Origin: Georgenia sp. SYP-B2076
Lineage (GTDB): Bacteria > Actinomycetota > Actinomycetes > Actinomycetales > Actinomycetaceae
NCBI RefSeq assembly: GCF_003991205.1
Contig: NZ_RXOZ01000003.1
Coordinates: forward strand, 58,053 to 122,052
DNA: 64,000 nucleotides
Reading direction: 5' to 3'
Shown: piece after piece, positions 1-7,311 of the stretch
Position numbering within the stretch: the first letter of the stretch is position 1
Layout: each line of letters starts with the position of its first letter
The notes under the pieces: generated by a model
Seen by the model: the letters and a program-made list of their open reading frames with translations, nothing else
The model's database searches: none
Told to the model about the DNA's origin: nothing
Program-made: the position numbers and the translations under genes

Positions 1-1224
1 GGCACCGGGGCGCCGCTGGTCGGCCACGGGATCACCTTCACCATCGGCCGGGGCAACGACATCGTCGCCGCGGCGGCACGCCAGCAGGCTGAGCAGCTGG
101 TCGGCCGCGACGTCGCCGCGATGGCCGCGGGCATGGGCGAGGTGTACCGCTCGCTCACGGCCGACTCGCAGATGCGGTGGCTGGGCCCGGAGAAGGGCGT
201 CGTGCACCTCTCGCTGTCCGCCGTGATGAACGCCGCCTGGGACCTGGCCGCCCGGTTCGCCGGCAAGCCGCTGTGGCGCCTGCTCGCGGACATGACCCCC
301 GAGCAGCTGGTGGACGTCGCCGACCTGCGCTACCTCTCCGATGCCCTGACCCGGGAGGAGGCGGTCGCCCTGCTGCGCGCCCAGGAGGCGGGCAAGTCCC
401 AGCGCATCGCGGAGCTCGAGGACACCGGCTACCCCTGCTACACCACGTCCGCCGGCTGGCTCGGCTACAGCGACGAGAAGCTGCGCCGCCTGTGCCAGGA
501 GGCCGTCGACGAGGGCTACGACCACGTCAAGCTCAAGGTGGGCGCGGACCTGCAGGAGGACATCCGCCGGTGCGCCATCGCCCGCGAGGTCATCGGCCCG
601 GACCGGAAGCTCATGATCGACGCCAACCAGGTCTGGGACGTGGACCAGGCGATCGAGTGGGTGAACGCCCTGGCACCGTTCGACCTGCTGTGGATCGAGG
701 AGCCCACCAGCCCCGACGACGTCCTCGGGCACGCCGCGGTGGCCCGGGCCGTCGCCCCCGTCAAGGTCGCCACGGGCGAGCACTGCCACAACCGGGTGAT
801 GTTCAAGCAGTTCCTCGCCGCCGGCGCGATGGACTTCTGCCAGCTCGACGCCGGGCGGCTCGCGAGCCTCAACGAGATCGTCGCGGTGCTGCTGCTGGCC
901 GCGAAGTTCGAGGTGCCCGTGTGCCCCCATGCCGGCGGGGTGGGCCTGTGCGAGATGGTCCAGCACGTCTCCATGCTCGACTTCGTCGCCGTCTCGGGGA
1001 CCCGGGAGGGCCGCATCACCGAGTACGTCGACCACCTGCACGAGCACTTCACCGACCCCGTCGTCGTCCGCGACGCCGCCTACCGGGCCCCGACCCGGCC
1101 CGGCTACTCCACCGAGATGAAGCCCGCGTCGGTCGCCGAGTACCGCTTCCCCGACGGCGCCTACTGGGCCGCCCGGGCGCGGGAGGAGGCCTCGCACGTC
1201 GCGGCCGCCGCCGGGGCACACTGA
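1..1224 (+). CDS. L-fuconate dehydratase-like enolase-superfamily enzyme (5' end missing)
   Basis: Open from the first base, so the N-terminus lies outside the window; 407 codons remain of a family usually about 430-440 residues. It belongs to the mandelate racemase/muconate lactonizing group of the enolase superfamily. Visible active-site elements in order are the KLKVG lysine motif, the three metal ligands in [16 protein letters not shown] and TGEHCHNR, and the PHAGGVG histidine loop. The GEHCHNR and [10 protein letters not shown] blocks and the overall pattern are those of L-fuconate dehydratase, which removes water from L-fuconate to give 2-keto-3-deoxy-L-fuconate. Other sugar-acid dehydratases of the same family are possible. 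A GntR regulator follows 4 bp after the stop, so the pair is probably one transcript. Confidence 0.85.
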   Translation, partial: GTGAPLVGHGITFTIGRGNDIVAAAARQQAEQLVGRDVAAMAAGMGEVYRSLTADSQMRWLGPEKGVVHLSLSAVMNAAWDLAARFAGKPLWRLLADMTPEQLVDVADLRYLSDALTREEAVALLRAQEAGKSQRIAELEDTGYPCYTTSAGWLGYSDEKLRRLCQEAVDEGYDHVKLKVGADLQEDIRRCAIAREVIGPDRKLMIDANQVWDVDQAIEWVNALAPFDLLWIEEPTSPDDVLGHAAVARAVAPVKVATGEHCHNRVMFKQFLAAGAMDFCQLDAGRLASLNEIVAVLLLAAKFEVPVCPHAGGVGLCEMVQHVSMLDFVAVSGTREGRITEYVDHLHEHFTDPVVVRDAAYRAPTRPGYSTEMKPASVAEYRFPDGAYWAARAREEASHVAAAAGAH

Positions 1225-1228
1225 GCCG

Positions 1229-1990
1229 GTGGAGGAGCGAGGGGCCGCGGGGCGGGCCGGCGGGGCAGGGACCGGGCCGGCGCGGCGCGTCTCGCGCACG
1301 GACCGGGTGGTCAACGGGGTCATGCAGCAGATCCTCGACGGCGAGCTCGCCCCCGGCGACCGCCTGCCCGTGGAGCAGGACCTGGCGCAGCGGTTCGGCG
1401 TCTCGCGCGGGTCGCTGCGCGAGGGCGTGCGCGCCCTGGCCGCCCTCGGCGTCGTCGAGAGCCGCCAGGGTGCGGGCACGTACGTCACGAGCCTCGACTC
1501 GAGCCTCCTGGTCGGGCCCGTCGGCCTGCTCATGGAGCTCCAGGGCGCCGGCCAGGCAGTCCACGTGCACGCCGTCCGCCGCCTGCTGGAGACCGAGGCG
1601 GCCGGGCTCGCGGCCCGCCGTGCGCCGGCGGAGTTCGAGCCCGGCGCCCGCGCGGCCCTCGACGCCGCCGCGGCGCTCCTGGCCGCGGCCGCCGGGGCGG
1701 AGACGGACCACGAGGGGCTCATCGAGGCCGACATCGCGTTCCACCGCACGGTCGCCCGGGCCTCGGGAAACCCGGTCCTCGCCGCGCTCGTCGAGGCGCT
1801 CGCCGGCCGCACGAGCCGGCACCGGCTGCGGCGCGGGCGCACGGAGGAGGGGGCCGCCGAGCGCTCCCACACCGAGCACGAGGCCATCTTCGCCGCCGTC
1901 GTCGCCGGCGACCCGGACCGGGCCCGGGTGCGCATGTCCGCCCACCTCCTCGAGGTGGAGGACTTCCTGCGCACCCGGGCCGCCCCCTGA
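1229..1990 (+). CDS. GntR-family regulator (FadR/FCD subfamily)
   Basis: 253-residue protein with an N-terminal winged helix: after RVVNGVMQQILDGELAPGD comes QDLAQRFGVSRGSLREGVRAL, the usual GntR recognition helix, then GVVESRQGAGTYV for the wing. The all-helical C-terminal part has the FCD ligand/metal pattern (EADIAFHRTVARASGNPVL, then HTEHEAIFAAVVAGD). Members usually sense a sugar acid or organic acid and repress a neighbouring catabolic gene; here the target is most likely the dehydratase just upstream. The start used is GTG 4 bp after the dehydratase stop; a GTG at about 1289 is an alternative because the first 20 residues are low complexity. Confidence 0.85.
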   Translation: MEERGAAGRAGGAGTGPARRVSRTDRVVNGVMQQILDGELAPGDRLPVEQDLAQRFGVSRGSLREGVRALAALGVVESRQGAGTYVTSLDSSLLVGPVGLLMELQGAGQAVHVHAVRRLLETEAAGLAARRAPAEFEPGARAALDAAAALLAAAAGAETDHEGLIEADIAFHRTVARASGNPVLAALVEALAGRTSRHRLRRGRTEEGAAERSHTEHEAIFAAVVAGDPDRARVRMSAHLLEVEDFLRTRAAP

Positions 1991-2002
1991 CCGGCCCGCG
2001 TC

Positions 2003-2998
2003 TCAGCCCCTGGCGGTCGCGGCGTTGCGCCCGGGGGCGCCGAGGACCTCGGGGTTGACGATGTTGCGCGGCGGCCGCCCGGCGCACACCTCGACGACGT
2101 TCTCGATGGTGCGCCGCTTGAGCTCGTCGTAGGACTCCTCCGTGTACCAGGCGAGGTGCGGCGTGAGGACGACGTTGTCCAGCGCGACCAGCGGGTGGTC
2201 GACCGGCAGGGGTTCCTGCTCGTGGACGTCGATGCCCGCGCCGGCGATGCGGCCCGCCCGCAGCGCCTCGACCAGCGCGGGGGTGTTGACGACACCCCCG
2301 CGGCTGGTGTTGACGAGGATCGCGTCCGGGCGCATCCGGGCGAGCTCCGCCGCGCCGATGAGGTCGCGGGTCTCCTCGTTCAGCGGCGTGTGCATGGAGA
2401 TCACCTGCGAGCGCTCCAGCAGCTCCTCGAGACCCACGGAGGGGAAGCCGCGGAACGTGTCCGCGCCCGGCTCGGCCCTGATGTCGTGGCCGATGACCCG
2501 GTACCCGAGGCCGGCGGCCTTGCGCGCGGTCGCGGTGCCGATCAGTCCCATCCCGATGATCCCGAAGACGCGGTCGGCGCTCTGGTACAGGGGGCGGACC
2601 TTGGGCAGGTCGAACCGGCCGGCGCGCACGCCGCGGTCGAGCAGCGGGATGCCCCGCGCGACGGCCAGGGTCAGCCCGATCGCGTGGTCGGAGACGGACT
2701 CGGTGCCGTAGTCGGGCACGTTGCACACGGCGATGCCGCGCTCGGTGGCCGCCGCCACGTCGACCGAGTCGACGCCGACGCCGTAGCGCCCGACGACCCG
2801 CAGGCCGGGCAGGGCGTCCATGACCTCCGCCGTGATGGACGCGTACTGGACGAGGATGCCGTCCGCGTCCGCGCAGTTGGCGATGAGCTCGTCCGCGCCG
2901 CGGGACTGGGTCAGGACGAGCTCGGCGCCCGCGGCGCCGGCCACGGCGTTCTCGGCGGCGAAGTTGTCGTGGTCGCACTCGGTGATGGTGATGCGCAT
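2003..2998 (-). CDS. D-2-hydroxyacid dehydrogenase (PGDH/CtBP-like)
   Basis: 331 residues. Catalytic domain halves flank a Rossmann domain with GIIGMGLIG for NAD binding; VNTSRGGVVNTPALVEAL supplies the substrate-binding arginine, HEQEP the catalytic glutamate and TPHLAWYTEES the catalytic histidine. The family reduces 2-oxoacids or oxidises D-2-hydroxyacids with NAD(P). It lacks the ACT domain of biosynthetic SerA, so a catabolic role is likely. It is the last gene of a minus-strand run kduI-iclR-SDR-this gene, 22 bp after the SDR, which suggests that it handles an intermediate of sugar-acid breakdown. The exact substrate cannot be told. It converges with the GntR gene, leaving only 12 bp between stops. 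Confidence 0.85.
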   Translation of the reverse strand: MRITITECDHDNFAAENAVAGAAGAELVLTQSRGADELIANCADADGILVQYASITAEVMDALPGLRVVGRYGVGVDSVDVAAATERGIAVCNVPDYGTESVSDHAIGLTLAVARGIPLLDRGVRAGRFDLPKVRPLYQSADRVFGIIGMGLIGTATARKAAGLGYRVIGHDIRAEPGADTFRGFPSVGLEELLERSQVISMHTPLNEETRDLIGAAELARMRPDAILVNTSRGGVVNTPALVEALRAGRIAGAGIDVHEQEPLPVDHPLVALDNVVLTPHLAWYTEESYDELKRRTIENVVEVCAGRPPRNIVNPEVLGAPGRNAATARG

Positions 2999-3020
2999 GG
3001 GGGTTCTTCCTGGTGGGAGG

Positions 3021-3806
3021 TCAGCGGGCGAGCCAGCCGCCGTCGACGGGCACGACGGCCCCGTTGACGTAGTCGGCGGCGTGGGAGGACAGGAACAGCA
3101 CCGCGCCGGCGATGTCGGCCGGCTCGGCCCACCGGCCGGCGGGGATGCGCGTGAGGATGGCCTCGCTGCGCTCGGCGTCCTCGCGCAGCGCCCGGGTGTT
3201 GTCGGTCGCGACGTAGCCGGGCGCGACGGCGTTGACGTTGACGCCGTGGGCGGCCCACTCGTTGGCCAGCGCCCGGGTCAGGCCGGCGATCGCGGACTTC
3301 GAGGCGGTGTAGCCGGGCACGGTGATGCCGCCCTGGAAGCTGAGCATCGACGCGGTGTTGACGATCTTGCCGTGCCCGCGCGCGATCATCGTGCGGCCGA
3401 CCTCGCGGGAGAGCACCCAGGCCGCGCGGAGGTTGACGTCCATGACGTGGTCGAAGTCCTCGTCGGGGTGGTGCGCGGCGGGGGTGCGGCGGATGGTGCC
3501 GCCGTTGTTGACCAGGATGTCGACGTCGCGGTCCGCCAGGTCTGCGGCGAGGGCGGCGACGGCGCCGCGGTCGGCGAGGTCGACCCGGAGCGGGGTGAAG
3601 GCGCGGCCGGTCGCCTCCACCGCCGTGCGGACGTCGCTGTCGCCGTCGGGAAGGGAGCCGGAGACGGCGATGATGTCCGCGCCGGCGGCCGCCAGGGTCT
3701 GCGCGATGGCCAGGCCGATGCCGCGGCTCGCGCCGGTGACGACGGCGAGACGGCCGTCCAGGCCGAACAGGCGCTCGGTGAGTCGTGCGGGTGACTGGGG
3801 GGACAT
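3021..3806 (-). CDS. kduD: SDR-family sugar-acid dehydrogenase, KduD-like
   Basis: 261-residue classical short-chain dehydrogenase: TGASRGIG dinucleotide-binding motif, VDLAD, a NNGG where most relatives have NNAG, catalytic serine in NTASML, YTASK catalytic Tyr/Lys pair, and APGYVATDN. Position next to kduI fits 2-dehydro-3-deoxy-D-gluconate 5-dehydrogenase (KduD), which follows KduI in unsaturated uronate breakdown. The nearby fuconate dehydratase allows an alternative as a 2-keto-3-deoxy-L-fuconate dehydrogenase. The start is ATG, residue 1 of MSPQSPARL; the Rossmann strand begins near residue 18. The gene lies 55 bp downstream of the IclR regulator in the same direction. Confidence 0.8.
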   Translation of the reverse strand: MSPQSPARLTERLFGLDGRLAVVTGASRGIGLAIAQTLAAAGADIIAVSGSLPDGDSDVRTAVEATGRAFTPLRVDLADRGAVAALAADLADRDVDILVNNGGTIRRTPAAHHPDEDFDHVMDVNLRAAWVLSREVGRTMIARGHGKIVNTASMLSFQGGITVPGYTASKSAIAGLTRALANEWAAHGVNVNAVAPGYVATDNTRALREDAERSEAILTRIPAGRWAEPADIAGAVLFLSSHAADYVNGAVVPVDGGWLAR

Positions 3807-3861
3807 GGGTGCTCTCTTTCGTGGATGGGCGCCGCTCGGTGCGGCGGTCAGCGGTGGACGG

Positions 3862-4647
3862 TCAGCGCGGGTGGTGGCCGAGGGCCGCCGAGATCGCGTC
3901 GGCGGCGCGGACCGCCTCGGCCGACATGGCCTCGACCTGGTCCTCGGTGTGCTCGACGGCGAGGGTGGAGATGCTCAGCCCGTAGCGGACTGTGCCGGTG
4001 TGGTCCCGGATCGGGGCCGCGACGCAGCGCACCCCGGGCACGTTCTCCTCGCGGTCGAGCGCGTAGCCGCGGGAGCGGACGCGCCCGATCTCCGCGCGCA
4101 GCGCCTCGGGGGTGGTGATGGTGTGCTCCGTGCGTGGGGGCAGGCCGGCCCGGGCCACGAAGCGGTCGACCTCCTCGTCGGTGCAGGCCGCGAGGATGAC
4201 CTTGCCGATCCCGGAGGAGTGCATCGGGATGGTGGCCCCCACCCGGGACGGCATCTGGTAGGGCTTGTCCGAGTCGGTGCGGACGAGGTAGATGACCTCG
4301 TCGCCGGCCGCCGCCCCGACATGGACGGTGCAGCGCACGCGGCCGACCAGGGCGTCTGCGAACGGCTTGGCGATCGCGGAGATGTCGATGTGCTCCAGCG
4401 CCCGGCCGGCCAGCGCCAGGACCTTGGGCCCCGGCAGGTACCGGCCGTCGGCGTCTGCGACGACGAACTGGTGGTCGATGAGGGTCGCGATGATCCGGTG
4501 CGTCGTGGCCTTCGCCAGGCCGGTCGCCTCGACGACGTCGGTGAACCGCGTGTGGGCGAGGGCCGCCTCCAGCACGAGCAGCGTCTTCTCGCTCGCGTTC
4601 GTCACGCCGTGGCCCGTCCCGCCGGCCGCCGCCGCGTCCCGACCCAT
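3862..4647 (-). CDS. IclR-family transcriptional regulator
   Basis: Winged-helix N-terminus (TLLVLEAALAHTRFTDVV, then GLAKATTHRIIATLIDH) followed by the IclR effector domain, with GTIPMHSSG-like text (GATIPMHSSGIGKVILA) and a C-terminal GLSISTLA strand. KdgR-type members of this family control uronate and 2-keto-3-deoxygluconate catabolism, and the gene sits between kduI and the SDR in one direction, 27 bp after kduI. It probably acts at the 9-bp-arm palindrome upstream of kduI. ATG at 4647 is taken as the start, but family proteins usually begin close to the helix, so GTG at 4605 (VTNASEKTLL) is an equally good choice. Confidence 0.85.
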   Translation of the reverse strand: MGRDAAAAGGTGHGVTNASEKTLLVLEAALAHTRFTDVVEATGLAKATTHRIIATLIDHQFVVADADGRYLPGPKVLALAGRALEHIDISAIAKPFADALVGRVRCTVHVGAAAGDEVIYLVRTDSDKPYQMPSRVGATIPMHSSGIGKVILAACTDEEVDRFVARAGLPPRTEHTITTPEALRAEIGRVRSRGYALDREENVPGVRCVAAPIRDHTGTVRYGLSISTLAVEHTEDQVEAMSAEAVRAADAISAALGHHPR

Positions 4648-4674
4648 CGCCGCCCCGTCACGCGGTCCACGGCA

Positions 4675-5514
4675 TCAGCGCATCTCCGCGATGGCGAAGC
4701 CGTCCATGTCGTCGAACGACTGGTTCTCCCCGGCCATGGCCCAGACGAAGGAGTAGCTGGCGGAGCCGACCCCGGAGTGCACGGACCAGCTCGGCGAGAT
4801 GACGGCCTCCCGGTCCGCGATGACCAGGTGCCGGGTCTCGGAGGGGTCACCCATGATGTGGACGACGCGGGCGTCCTCGGGCACGTCGAAGTAGACGTAG
4901 CACTCGGTGCGGCGGTCGTGGGTGTGGGCAGGCATCGTGTTCCACATGCTGCCGGGGTGCAGGGTCGTCACGCCCATGACGACCTGGCAGCTCTTGATGC
5001 CGTTCTCATGGATGTACTGGTTCAGGGTGCGCCGGTTCGAGGTGAGCGGGTCACCGAGCTCGCGGACGTTGCCCTGGCCGGCCTCCACGAGGGTGGTCGG
5101 GTAGGCGGTGTGGGCCGGCGCGGAGAAGAGGTAGAACGCGGCCGCGCCCTGCTCTCCGTCGGGCTCCGAGGAGGCGAGCACGACGTCGCGGGCGCCGCGC
5201 CCGATGTACAGGCAGGCGCCCTTGCCCAGGGCGTACTCGGTCCCGTCCACGGTGATCGTGCCGGGGCCGCCGATGTTGACCACCCCGGCCTCGCGGTGCT
5301 CGAGGAAGAAGTCGCTGCGGATCTCCGGGAAGGTCTCCAGGGTGAGGGCCTTCGTCCGCGGGCTCGCCCCCGCCAGGACGATCCGGTCGTGGTGGGTGTA
5401 GACGGCCTTGACCGCGTCGTCGACGAAGAGGTCCTGGACGAGGTACCGACGGCGGAGCTCCTCCGTCGTCATCCCCGGGACCTGCTCCGGGCTCGTGGCG
5501 TAGCGCTGTTCCAT
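4675..5514 (-). CDS. kduI: 5-dehydro-4-deoxy-D-glucuronate isomerase KduI
   Basis: 279 residues, matching the roughly 278 of the Escherichia coli enzyme when ATG 5514 (MEQRYATSPEQVPGM) is used; the open frame extends upstream but that part is low complexity. Cupin fold with the metal-binding pattern MPAHTHDRRTECYVYFD (two His and one Glu) and a later SPSWSVHSG histidine. It isomerises 4-deoxy-L-threo-5-hexulose uronate to 3-deoxy-D-glycero-2,5-hexodiulosonate during pectin or glycosaminoglycan-derived uronate breakdown in the cytoplasm. It is the first gene of the minus-strand run with IclR, KduD-like SDR and the hydroxyacid dehydrogenase. No pectate lyase is visible in the window. Confidence 0.93.
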   Translation of the reverse strand: MEQRYATSPEQVPGMTTEELRRRYLVQDLFVDDAVKAVYTHHDRIVLAGASPRTKALTLETFPEIRSDFFLEHREAGVVNIGGPGTITVDGTEYALGKGACLYIGRGARDVVLASSEPDGEQGAAAFYLFSAPAHTAYPTTLVEAGQGNVRELGDPLTSNRRTLNQYIHENGIKSCQVVMGVTTLHPGSMWNTMPAHTHDRRTECYVYFDVPEDARVVHIMGDPSETRHLVIADREAVISPSWSVHSGVGSASYSFVWAMAGENQSFDDMDGFAIAEMR

Positions 5515-5670
5515 GAGGATCCTTCCGGCCGTGCGCCCGGGTCGCGGGCGCAAGAGGGTGGTGCCGCCGCCGGGCGCGCTGGTGCGGGCCCGTGGTGACG
5601 CGGTGGGCCCGCGCACCCGGCGAGGTGGTCTGTGCTGCTGGACTTCAGAACGACAATGTTGGGGTCCCAT

Positions 5671-5691
5671 TAACGGAACGTAGTTCCGTTA
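5671..5691. promoter_or_regulatory. Palindromic operator upstream of kduI (probable IclR/KdgR site)
   Basis: TAACGGAAC-GTA-GTTCCGTTA: two perfect 9-bp arms around a 3-bp centre. The right half is reused in a second inverted repeat, GTTCC at 5683-5687 with GGAAC at 5695-5699. The site lies 157 bp upstream of the kduI start in a 384-bp gap (5515-5898) that is otherwise GC-rich and holds no convincing gene. IclR-family proteins bind short palindromes of this kind, and the kdu run contains one IclR gene, so autoregulation of the run is likely. The assignment of protein to site is inference. Confidence 0.65.
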
Positions 5692-5898
5692 TATGGAACA
5701 ACGTAGCGCCCCGCGGGTGGAAGTCAAATGACCCTGGGCGCCATCGCCCGCGGGCGGGGGGCCGCGACGTCGCGTGGCCGCCCCGCGACGGCACAGCCGG
5801 CGGAAGCACCGGCGGGCACGGGAACGGCGTCGAGCCCGGCGGGCGGGCACGGGGACCGGAGCGAACCCGGCGCGCGGGCGGGCCGAGGGCCGGCCGCG

Positions 5899-6609
5899 CT
5901 ACGCGCTGACCAACGCCGCGATGCGCTCGAGGAGGTTCTCCAGCGAGCTCTCGAACTCCTCGTCAGCGTGGTCCTCGGACAGCTTGGCCTCGAGCCGTTC
6001 GACGTTCGGGTACTCCGCCAGGGACCGCGAGCTGTTCGGCACCGACGCGCCGCCCTCGTCGAGAACCTCATCGGCGGGGGCGGTCGGCGCCCCGCGCTGC
6101 GCCACGTCGAGGAGCAGGTGGCCGATGAGGAAGCTGGAGAAGGCGCGGTAGGCCGCGACCGCCTCGTCGTCGCTGAACCCGCGGGTGGTCAGCGACATGA
6201 GGAAGTCCTCGACCACCTCGAGGCTGCGCAGCGGCGGGCGGATCCACGGGGCGGCCGGGTTGCGGGTCGCCATGAGCGGGAAGACCTGCGGGTGCGCGTA
6301 GGCGACGTCCCGGACGGTGTGGGCGAGCCACTGGAGGTACGCCTGCCAGCCTCCGTCGGGCCTGAGGTCCATCTCCTGCGAGAGCTGCAGGCGCTCAGTG
6401 AGGTGGTCGACCATCGCCTCGAGGAGGTCCTCGCGGCCGTTGATGTAGCGGTACAGGGCCATGGCCTCGACGCCGAGCTCGGCGCCGAGCCGGCGCATGT
6501 TGAGGGCCTCGAGCCCCTCCCGGTCCACCAAATCGAGCGCGGCAGCGACGATCCGCTCCCGCGTGAGCACCGCGCGGCTCGCGCGATCGGTGGTGGCGCT
6601 CTCGTCCAT
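5899..6609 (-). CDS. TetR-family regulator (TetR_C_1 type)
   Basis: 236 residues from ATG 6609. N-terminal helix-turn-helix reads LTRERIVAAALDLVDREGLEAL then RRLGAELGVEAMALYRYINGRED, typical of the TetR class. The C-terminal helical domain is of the tetracycline-repressor-like type. The frame stays open to 6666, but the added residues are encoded by a 20-bp tandem duplication, so 6609 is preferred. It is divergent from the STAS gene at 6814. Usual role: ligand-responsive repression of a transporter or enzyme; no clear partner is adjacent, as the next gene on its strand is the unrelated kdu run. Confidence 0.82.
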   Translation of the reverse strand: MDESATTDRASRAVLTRERIVAAALDLVDREGLEALNMRRLGAELGVEAMALYRYINGREDLLEAMVDHLTERLQLSQEMDLRPDGGWQAYLQWLAHTVRDVAYAHPQVFPLMATRNPAAPWIRPPLRSLEVVEDFLMSLTTRGFSDDEAVAAYRAFSSFLIGHLLLDVAQRGAPTAPADEVLDEGGASVPNSSRSLAEYPNVERLEAKLSEDHADEEFESSLENLLERIAALVSA

Positions 6610-6622
6610 GGCCCGATCCCTG

Positions 6623-6662
6623 CTTCCGACGGCGGATCCTGCCTTCCGACGGCGGATCCTGC
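6623..6662. repeat. Perfect 20-bp tandem duplication in the TetR leader
   Basis: CTTCCGACGGCGGATCCTGC occurs at 6623-6642 and again at 6643-6662 with no mismatch. It lies 14 to 53 bp upstream of the TetR start, where an operator or promoter spacer would sit. Because 20 is not a multiple of three, loss or gain of a copy would shift the frame of any N-terminal extension from 6666, which is further reason to prefer the downstream start. Confidence 0.8.
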
Positions 6663-6715
6663 GCACTCCAGCCTACGGCGTGCGCGCGGCGGGGGCCGGT
6701 CACGTCCTGCCATCG

Positions 6716-6721
6716 TAGGAT
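6716..6721 (+). promoter_or_regulatory. Candidate -10 element (TAGGAT) for the STAS gene
   Basis: TAGGAT at 6716-6721 is a strong actinobacterial -10 hexamer. It would start transcription near 6728 and give an untranslated leader of about 86 nt before the STAS start at 6814. Within that leader an ATG at 6747 (GGAG at 6737-6740) opens a 24-codon frame that stops at 6819-6821, overlapping the STAS start. No convincing -35 is seen. Confidence 0.4.
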
Positions 6722-6813
6722 GCCGCCTGGTCACACGGAGACCTCCATGGCCTTACACTGTAAACGACCGGGACCCGCCGGTCGTTTGCGACTTCACGCA
6801 GAGGGGCGGCGCC

Positions 6814-7221
6814 ATGGCTGACAGCACGGTAGAGGCGCCCCCTCGCGAGGAGTATGCGGGCGACGAGGGTTCGGTCGCGCTGCTGACCTCCCCCAGCCGC
6901 AACCGGCTGATCCTGGCCGGTGAGCTGGACGTGAGCATGAACGAGGAGCTCACCGAGGCCGCCCGGGAGATCGAGCGGTCCGGCCTTCCCGTGGACGTCG
7001 ACGTGCGCAACCTCGTCTTCATGGACTCCTCCGTCATCGCGGTCCTCGCGCGGGTGGCGTACCGGCTGCCGGACAGGATGCAGATCATCGAGCCGCCGGA
7101 CGTCGTGCGGTTCCTCCTCGAGGTCACCAACATCGGGGAGATCGTCGACATCGTCGAGAAGGACCCCGGGTTCCCGATCGCCCCCGCGGCGGCGGTCCCC
7201 GAGCCGCCCAACGTCGCCTGA
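6814..7221 (+). CDS. STAS-domain anti-sigma factor antagonist-like protein
   Basis: 135 residues from ATG 6814. A single STAS domain: strand NRLILAGELDVSMNEEL, then NLVFMDSSVIAVLARV, where the DSS segment corresponds to the phosphorylated serine region of SpoIIAA/RsbV, and RMQIIEPPDVVRFLLEVTNI for the last helix. Such proteins bind or release an anti-sigma kinase according to phosphorylation state. No partner kinase or phosphatase gene is adjacent. The C-terminal tail (PGFPIAPAAAVPEPPNVA) is proline/alanine rich. The longer frame upstream is GC-rich noise; the conserved domain begins near residue 22 of the start chosen. Confidence 0.85.
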   Translation: MADSTVEAPPREEYAGDEGSVALLTSPSRNRLILAGELDVSMNEELTEAAREIERSGLPVDVDVRNLVFMDSSVIAVLARVAYRLPDRMQIIEPPDVVRFLLEVTNIGEIVDIVEKDPGFPIAPAAAVPEPPNVA

Positions 7222-7311
7222 CGTGCCCGACGTCGCGGCTGCCCGGCCCGCCCGGCGGCCGCGCAACGTCGTCTGACGGCCGCACCCAACCGGACGGCCG
7301 CCCGGCGGCGC

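Noticed and set aside
177..2132. Long overlapping frames of 250-650 codons on both strands, rich in Arg, Pro, Gly and Ala
   Set aside because: They are the usual antisense and +1/+2 shadows in 73% GC DNA; they lack recognisable motifs and overlap genes with clear conserved domains.
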